NCBI GenBank assembly: GCA_004357015.1
Contig: SMXE01000119.1
Location: forward strand, 1-9,186
Direction of reading: 5' to 3'
DNA: 9,186 bases
Source: Caldithrix sp.
GTDB taxonomy: Bacteria; Zhuqueibacterota; Zhuqueibacteria; Oceanimicrobiales; Oceanimicrobiaceae
In this document: positions 5,873-9,186 of the stretch, piece by piece
Numbering within the stretch: the first letter of the stretch is position 1
How the letters are laid out: the number at the start of each line of letters is the position of its first letter
Notes under the pieces: generated by a model
Seen by the model: only the letters and a program-made list of their open reading frames with translations
Databases searched by the model: none
What the model was told of the DNA's origin: nothing
Translations under genes and position numbers: made by a program

Positions 5873-6787
5873 TTAAACCTCAACTCTCAGCATGTTATGT
5901 GCTATCATTGAGTTCGGGAATATTTCCTGCGCCTGGCTGAGCAGTTCCGGCTCATCTTCAGGTCCGTAGCGCGCGCTGATATGCGTGAGAACGAGCTTTT
6001 TCACGCAGGCCTGCTGCGCAATCTGTGCGGCCTGCCCTACCGTCGAATGACCGGTTTCGTGTGCCCACTCGCTCTTCGAAACATCGAAGGTGCCTTCGTG
6101 CACCAGCACGTCCGCGTTCTGCGCGAGACGTACGGCGTTCTCGCACGGCAGGGTGTCAGTACAAATTGCGATATTGTTACCCGCCCGTTCCGGCCCGATC
6201 ACCTGCGAAGGCGCTACCCTTGTTCCATCTGCCAACTCGATGCTCTGGCCACGCTGCAACAAGCCGCGCACAGGTCCATCCGGAATGCCAAGCCGCGCCG
6301 CCGCCTCAATATCGAATTTTCCCGGAAGCGGTTTTTCCGTCAGTCTGAAGCCATAAGTCGGAATACGATGTTCGAGGGGCATAGCCGTCACTGCGTACGT
6401 TTCGAAATTCCAGGTGGTTTCTTTTGAATCCGGAGGAATTTCGTGGAGACGGACATCGAATCTGAACGTGAACTTTGATAGTTTCTGCATGTAGTCCAGG
6501 TAGCCGGCGATACCATGCGGACCGTAGATGCTCAGCGGCCGGTCACGGCCATTCAGTTGCAGTGATGTCAGCAAACCGATCAAGCCGTTGAAATGATCGC
6601 CATGAAAGTGTGAAATAAAGATCCGGCTGAGTTTGCCGGGTTTTAGGTACGCCCGCAGGAACATCACTTGCGCGCCTTCACCGCAGTCGAACAGCAATGT
6701 CTCCCTGGCGCGGACGACCGCGATGGACGTTGGCCAGCGCTGCAGGGTTGGCGTTGCGGCTCCGGTTCCTAAGAAAACGATTTCCAT
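5873..6787 (-). CDS. rnz: Ribonuclease Z (tRNA 3' endonuclease)
   Basis: RNase Z cuts pre-tRNAs just after the discriminator base in the cytoplasm. The 304-residue protein is a metallo-beta-lactamase-fold enzyme of normal length. The zinc motif is HFHGDH (His60, His62, Asp64, His65). Further ligands are His140 in PLEHRIPTYGFRL, Asp211 in CTDT and His269 in LTHISARY. ETGHSTVGQAA with His247 is also typical. I chose the ATG at 6787 because family members begin directly with MEIVFLGTGAATPT. A TTG at 6805, overlapping the EamA stop codon, would add six residues with no support from the family. Neither start has a good ribosome site, so translation may be coupled to the EamA gene 14 bases upstream. 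Confidence 0.96.
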   Translation of the reverse strand: MEIVFLGTGAATPTLQRWPTSIAVVRARETLLFDCGEGAQVMFLRAYLKPGKLSRIFISHFHGDHFNGLIGLLTSLQLNGRDRPLSIYGPHGIAGYLDYMQKLSKFTFRFDVRLHEIPPDSKETTWNFETYAVTAMPLEHRIPTYGFRLTEKPLPGKFDIEAAARLGIPDGPVRGLLQRGQSIELADGTRVAPSQVIGPERAGNNIAICTDTLPCENAVRLAQNADVLVHEGTFDVSKSEWAHETGHSTVGQAAQIAQQACVKKLVLTHISARYGPEDEPELLSQAQEIFPNSMIAHNMLRVEV

Positions 6788-6801
6788 TGCAAAGCTTGAA
6801 A

Positions 6802-7689
6802 TCAACCGAAAGATTTGGCGGCGGTGCTTTGCAGAAACTCACCTCGGAGTGCGAAAATCACGCCGGTTAGAATCGACAGACCGCCCATCAATTGAATTGT
6901 CGTCATTTCCTCCCCCAGAATAAAAAAAGCCAGCACGGGCGCCGCGAGCGGCTCTCCCAACGAGATCACCGCCACTGTCGCTGCCGAAACGTGCTGCAAC
7001 GCCCAGTTGAAACTCGTGTGTCCGATGACCTGCGGCACGAAGGCGATGAGAAACAGCAGCAGGTAGATGTCGCCGCCGTAGCCAGTCAGAGGCAGCTCCA
7101 TTTGCAACGTTATGAGAAGCAGGAAGAGCGCCGTGATCGAGTAAACCACCGTGACATAAGAAAATGTGTTGATGCGTGCCCGCAGTTCGCGGCCGAGAAG
7201 GTAGTAACCCGCCGCGCCAAAGGCGCCGATCAAGGCCAGAACGTTGCCTAAGAGTGCGTTTTCCGTTGCGGCGCCGAGTCCCTGAAAACTGACAATAACT
7301 GTTCCCATGGTGGTAAATAAAATACCCGTCAGCAGAAACTTTGTCGGCTTCTCCTTTAAGAATATAATCGCACCAACGCCGACAAACACAGGCGTCGTCG
7401 CGATCAGCACGACCGAATTCGCCACCGAAATGTACTGCAAGGAAGTGATCCACGTGCCAAAATGCAAGCACAAAAACAGGCCGGATGTGGCAGCGAGAAG
7501 GAAGTCGCGTTTTGAAAAGCGTGCCAGCGGATTAACCCGCCGCACCAGGCCCGTGGCCACAAAAAAGGCTGATGCGATCAGCATCCGGTAAGTCGCGATC
7601 ACCATCGCCGGCGCTGCACACAACTTGATGAGCGTAGCCGCCAGCGAGACCGCGAGAATACCGATGAAAATGACAAGGTAGAAAATCAC
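6802..7689 (-). CDS. EamA-family (drug/metabolite transporter superfamily) exporter
   Basis: A 295-residue inner-membrane protein with about ten hydrophobic segments in two EamA repeats (about 1-135 and 145-283). The second repeat carries the family-typical GEPLAAPVLAFFILGE at about 245-260, and the first has the matching TTPVFVGVGAIIFLKEK. Family members export amino acids, nucleobases or other small metabolites; the substrate cannot be told. The start is GTG at 7689, because an in-frame TGA lies 15 bases upstream and later starts would cut the first helix. The gene precedes rnz with a 14-base gap and likely shares its transcript, though no functional link between the two is evident. Confidence 0.93.
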   Translation of the reverse strand: MIFYLVIFIGILAVSLAATLIKLCAAPAMVIATYRMLIASAFFVATGLVRRVNPLARFSKRDFLLAATSGLFLCLHFGTWITSLQYISVANSVVLIATTPVFVGVGAIIFLKEKPTKFLLTGILFTTMGTVIVSFQGLGAATENALLGNVLALIGAFGAAGYYLLGRELRARINTFSYVTVVYSITALFLLLITLQMELPLTGYGGDIYLLLFLIAFVPQVIGHTSFNWALQHVSAATVAVISLGEPLAAPVLAFFILGEEMTTIQLMGGLSILTGVIFALRGEFLQSTAAKSFG

Positions 7690-7716
7690 GCGCGCCTGTT
7701 TTCATTCATGAACCGC

Positions 7717-7745
7717 AATGTAACAGGAAAATCTCAAAAAAGCAA
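7717..7745 (-). promoter_or_regulatory. Possible promoter of the EamA-rnz unit
   Basis: On the minus strand TTGCTT (7740-7745) and TACATT (7717-7722) are separated by 17 bases. The -10 box matches four of six positions and the -35 only about three. It is 28 bases upstream of the GTG start. The placement is right but the match is modest. Confidence 0.3.
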
Positions 7746-7764
7746 AAATGGTCTCGCGCCAAAC

Positions 7765-7782
7765 AAAAAGCCACCTGGCGGC
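7765..7782 (-). terminator. Rho-independent terminator behind the tetR remnant
   Basis: On the minus strand GCCGC-CAG-GTGGC (7770-7782) forms a five-pair stem (one G-T pair) with a three-base loop, followed by TTTTT and then GTTT. It lies about 45 bases beyond the stop of the TetR-like remnant and upstream of the EamA promoter, where a terminator for that gene would be expected. Confidence 0.5.
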
Positions 7783-7827
7783 GCCTTTAGTTGGCAGATA
7801 TCGACACTCAAGGTAGCCCTCTGTCCC

Positions 7828-8028
7828 CTAACATGTCTCGCAAACCTCATCAATAACGGCATTGTAGTTGACCGCAATGCGGCCATTCTTGAGATAAAAA
7901 ATGGTCTGCATGATCGTGCCCATCACCATAGAACCCGCAAGCTGCAGATCCATTTCGCGGGAAATACACTGTTTCTGGCCCAGGCGCAGAATTTTCATCA
8001 GCATGGCTTGGGTTTTTGTAATAAATTA
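7828..8028 (-). pseudogene. C-terminal remnant of a TetR-family regulator
   Basis: Reading the minus strand, the frame ending in TAG at 7828-7830 encodes about 65 residues that resemble the ligand-binding C-terminal half of TetR-family repressors. It includes KILRLGQKQCISREMDLQL, then a GSMVMGTIMQTIF helix and a C-terminal DEVCETC. The remnant has no helix-turn-helix. An in-frame TAA at 8026-8028 interrupts the frame, and beyond it similarity fades by about 8100. The first internal ATGs (8004, 7998) have no ribosome site. A terminator still follows it. It appears to be what remains after loss of its 5' half. The TetR assignment rests on pattern only; a degraded unrelated helical protein is possible. 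Confidence 0.5.
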
Positions 8029-8068
8029 TTTCGACAGTGTCAGGCGTTTTTGAAGCGGTTTCAAACTC

Positions 8069-8090
8069 TTTCCCTTGCTTTTCCCTTGCC
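8069..8090. repeat. Two-copy 11-bp tandem duplication
   Basis: TTTCCCTTGCT (8069-8079) is followed directly by TTTCCCTTGCC (8080-8090), a 10 of 11 match. It lies within the decayed stretch between the two gene remnants, close to the inferred deletion junction. Confidence 0.6.
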
Positions 8091-8119
8091 AGAAAGCTAA
8101 TTTTGATACATGCTTATGA

Positions 8120-8399
8120 CCGGTGGCAGCTATGGTGCCGGTGAAAAACGAAGACGAGGCCATTCAGGTGGCGAACGACACCCCATTGGGACTCGGCGCC
8201 GCAGTCTTTGCCCAGGATGTGGAAAAAGGCGAGCACGTCGCCCGACGAACTTGAGGCCGGAAGCTGCCTTGTGAACGCCTTCCTGAAATCCGACCCGCGC
8301 CTGCCGTTCGGCGGCAGCAAAGGCACCGGCTACGGCCGCGAACTGGCGCACTATGGCATCAAGGAGTTTGTGAACATTGAGACGGTGTATGTGAAATAG
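8120..8399 (+). pseudogene. C-terminal remnant of an aldehyde dehydrogenase, frameshifted
   Basis: The translated frame gives PVAAMVPVKNEDEAIQVAND and continues in aldehyde dehydrogenase style to ARR, where a TGA (8252-8254) ends it. Dropping one A at 8249 restores LEAGSCLVNAFLKSDPRLP, then FGGSKGTGYGREL and EFVNIETVYVK to the TAG at 8397. The pattern is that of NAD(P)-dependent succinate-semialdehyde-type dehydrogenases. Only about 92 of roughly 455-480 expected codons remain. The NAD-binding part, the catalytic cysteine and the general base are all missing. A TGA stands just before PVA, where family members have GPVA. With a truncation, a frameshift and no start signal, it cannot make an active enzyme. 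Confidence 0.9.
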
Positions 8400-8420
8400 G
8401 GGCCAGTCCAGCAATTTTTT

Positions 8421-8921
8421 ATGCCGAAATTCCCTTCTAACCCGATGCGAATTTTGTTACACCAAAAAATCGTGCAACCCCTCATGCGCCTTTTGAAGAC
8501 GGGCATCAGCGTTGAAAAGATAAGCCTGAGCATCGCATTCGGAATCATGCTCGGCGTCTTTCCGGTGCTCGGCTCTACCACGGTTTTGTGTATCATCGCT
8601 GCTTTCATGTTCCGGCTCAACCTGCCGGCCATTCAACTCGTCAACTACGCGGCTTATCCGTTGCAGTTTTTTCTGCTTATCCCTTTCTTCCGTGCGGGTG
8701 AGCACCTGTTTGCGTCCGATCCATTGCCGCTTTCCCTCATTATGGTGACGACGCTGGTCAAGGATGACGCCTGGGGTGCGACTGTGTTGTTGTGGAATAC
8801 CACCTGGCACGCGGCGGTGGTGTGGTGTATGCTCGCGCCCGGGGTGATTTTCGTGATCTATCGTCTTTTGCTGCCGCTGGTGCGGAAGCTGCGTGTGAGA
8901 ATGGCCGGTGCTGAAAATTGA
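8421..8921 (+). CDS. DUF2062 family membrane protein
   Basis: A 166-residue protein matching the DUF2062 pattern. A short amphipathic N-terminus leads into GISVEKISLSIAFGIMLGVF (about 28-47) and then FPVLGSTT, a membrane segment up to about 64, and LNLPAIQLVNYAAYPLQ (67-82) opening a second hydrophobic segment to about 90. A third hydrophobic segment at about 130-155 is followed by a basic tail (RKLRVRMAGAEN). Biochemical function is unknown for the family, which is often found near glycosyltransferase or lipid-related genes; no such neighbours are visible here. The ATG at 8421 lacks a good ribosome site, and an ATG eight codons on (8445) is an alternative. It starts 21 bases after the aldehyde dehydrogenase remnant and may use whatever transcription crosses it. 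Confidence 0.88.
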   Translation: MPKFPSNPMRILLHQKIVQPLMRLLKTGISVEKISLSIAFGIMLGVFPVLGSTTVLCIIAAFMFRLNLPAIQLVNYAAYPLQFFLLIPFFRAGEHLFASDPLPLSLIMVTTLVKDDAWGATVLLWNTTWHAAVVWCMLAPGVIFVIYRLLLPLVRKLRVRMAGAEN

Positions 8922-8935
8922 GAAGGAGGATCTCA

Positions 8936-8965
8936 CCAGGGGCACGAAGTTGCACGAACAGGATT
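8936..8965. repeat. Possible degenerate GCACGAA-type dispersed repeat
   Basis: The stretch contains GCACGAAGTTGCACGAA, two copies of GCACGAA ten bases apart, just after the DUF2062 stop. It resembles the short CACGAA-rich intergenic repeats found in some environmental bacterial genomes. With one short pair of units this is tentative. Confidence 0.25.
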
Positions 8966-8972
8966 AGATGTC

Positions 8973-9001
8973 TTGACTAATTTGCCGGGTTTCGTCATAT
9001 T
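8973..9001 (+). promoter_or_regulatory. Possible promoter of the truncated right-end gene
   Basis: TTGACT (8973-8978) is followed after 17 bases by CATATT (8996-9001). The -35 matches five of six consensus positions and the -10 four of six. It would start transcription near 9008, with a leader of about 110 bases before the ATG at 9121. Confidence 0.4.
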
Positions 9002-9046
9002 CCATCTGTTCCAGTTAGTAGGCAGTGCTGAACGAAGACTTGCTCA

Positions 9047-9095
9047 CTGATGTCGCGGGAATCACAAGAAAAGGCTGTTTTCGTTGAGACATCAG
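9047..9095 (+). promoter_or_regulatory. Structured leader: nested inverted repeats before the ribosome site
   Basis: CTGATGTC (9047-9054) and GACATCAG (9088-9095) are perfect 8-base complements. Inside them CAAGAAAA and TTTTCGTTG can pair around a GGCTG loop with one bulged base. An alternative pairing, CAGTG (9023-9027) with CACTG (9045-9049), would use part of the same left arm. The ribosome site begins about ten bases after the right arm. The long leader and competing stems suggest post-transcriptional control, but no known riboswitch class is recognised. Confidence 0.35.
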
Positions 9096-9120
9096 GTAAT
9101 CGCCGAAGGGAGGAAGAACC

Positions 9121-9186
9121 ATGCCCATTATCCCCATCATCGTTGTTGTCTTTGGTGCAGCAGGAACCATCCTTGCCTTGTACCTC
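9121..9186 (+). CDS. N-terminus of a small membrane or membrane-anchored protein (runs off window)
   Basis: An ATG at 9121 follows an excellent ribosome site (AAGGGAGG at 9106-9113, seven-base gap to the ATG). The 22 codons seen encode MPIIPIIVVVFGAAGTILAL and two more residues, a single hydrophobic segment that would serve as a membrane helix or signal anchor. The frame is open to the window edge. The family cannot be told from this much. The upstream promoter candidate and structured leader support it as a real gene with its own transcript. Confidence 0.7.
   Translation, partial: MPIIPIIVVVFGAAGTILALYL

Noticed and set aside
6803..6805. TTG start for RNase Z overlapping the EamA stop codon
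   Set aside because: It adds six residues not seen in the family and has no ribosome site; the ATG at 6787 gives the standard N-terminus.
6839..7471. 210-codon alternative minus-strand frame inside the EamA gene
   Set aside because: It is rich in Arg, His and Gly and has no membrane segments, while the overlapping frame is a clear ten-helix transporter.
7708..8100. Plus-strand open frame of 130 codons between EamA and the aldehyde dehydrogenase remnant
   Set aside because: Its sequence is the mirror of the minus-strand TetR-like remnant, and it has no ribosome site or recognisable domain.
8208..8399. Plus-strand open frame of 63 codons as a stand-alone small gene
   Set aside because: Its body is the C-terminus of an aldehyde dehydrogenase reached by a one-base frameshift, with no ribosome site at the ATG. 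It is part of the pseudogene.
8923..8929. AAGGAGG ribosome-site-like sequence after the DUF2062 stop
   Set aside because: No start codon follows at a usable distance; the next ATG is about 39 bases away and opens no convincing frame.

Overview
The window looks like chromosomal DNA from an uncultured, probably Gram-negative bacterium. GC content is about even and most genes are packed on the minus strand with short gaps. I see no tRNA, rRNA, CRISPR array, phage gene or intact transposase. The lineage cannot be read from the sequence. The gene mix (Memo/AmrB, YgfZ, two zinc dehydrogenases, RNase Z) and a dispersed-repeat-like inverted element would suit an FCB-type or other environmental phylum, but that is a guess.

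Left end (1-945): the 3' tail of an unidentified plus-strand gene stops at 79. Then come about 280 bases without a gene, holding a 7-bp tandem repeat. A minus-strand ArsR-type repressor (359-739) follows. A 188-bp inverted-repeat, MITE-like element (759-946) fills nearly all the space between this repressor and the next gene, and its outer end overlaps that gene's stop codon.

Centre (945-5706): five minus-strand genes run head to tail with gaps of 6 to 42 bases. In transcription order they are a zinc dehydrogenase, a YgfZ-type folate-binding protein, a second zinc dehydrogenase, a small cupin and a Memo-family protein. A good sigma70-type promoter and a strong ribosome binding site precede the first gene, so this is a likely operon. 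All but YgfZ are predicted metal-binding proteins and two are oxidoreductases. The nucleotide-binding residues suggest that one dehydrogenase uses NAD and the other NADP. No described pathway that I know has this composition. It is the best candidate here for something undescribed, but its function cannot be deduced from sequence alone.

Next (5873-7689): RNase Z and an EamA-type exporter form a second, two-gene minus-strand unit with its own possible promoter and terminator.

Right end (7690-9186): a scar region. The C-terminal remnant of a TetR-type regulator (minus strand, with a terminator still behind it) meets the C-terminal remnant of an aldehyde dehydrogenase (plus strand, frameshifted). 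Both lack their 5' parts at the same point near 8100-8120. This is what one deletion through a divergent regulator/dehydrogenase pair would leave. A plus-strand DUF2062 membrane protein follows, then a structured leader and the first 22 codons of another membrane protein that runs off the window.
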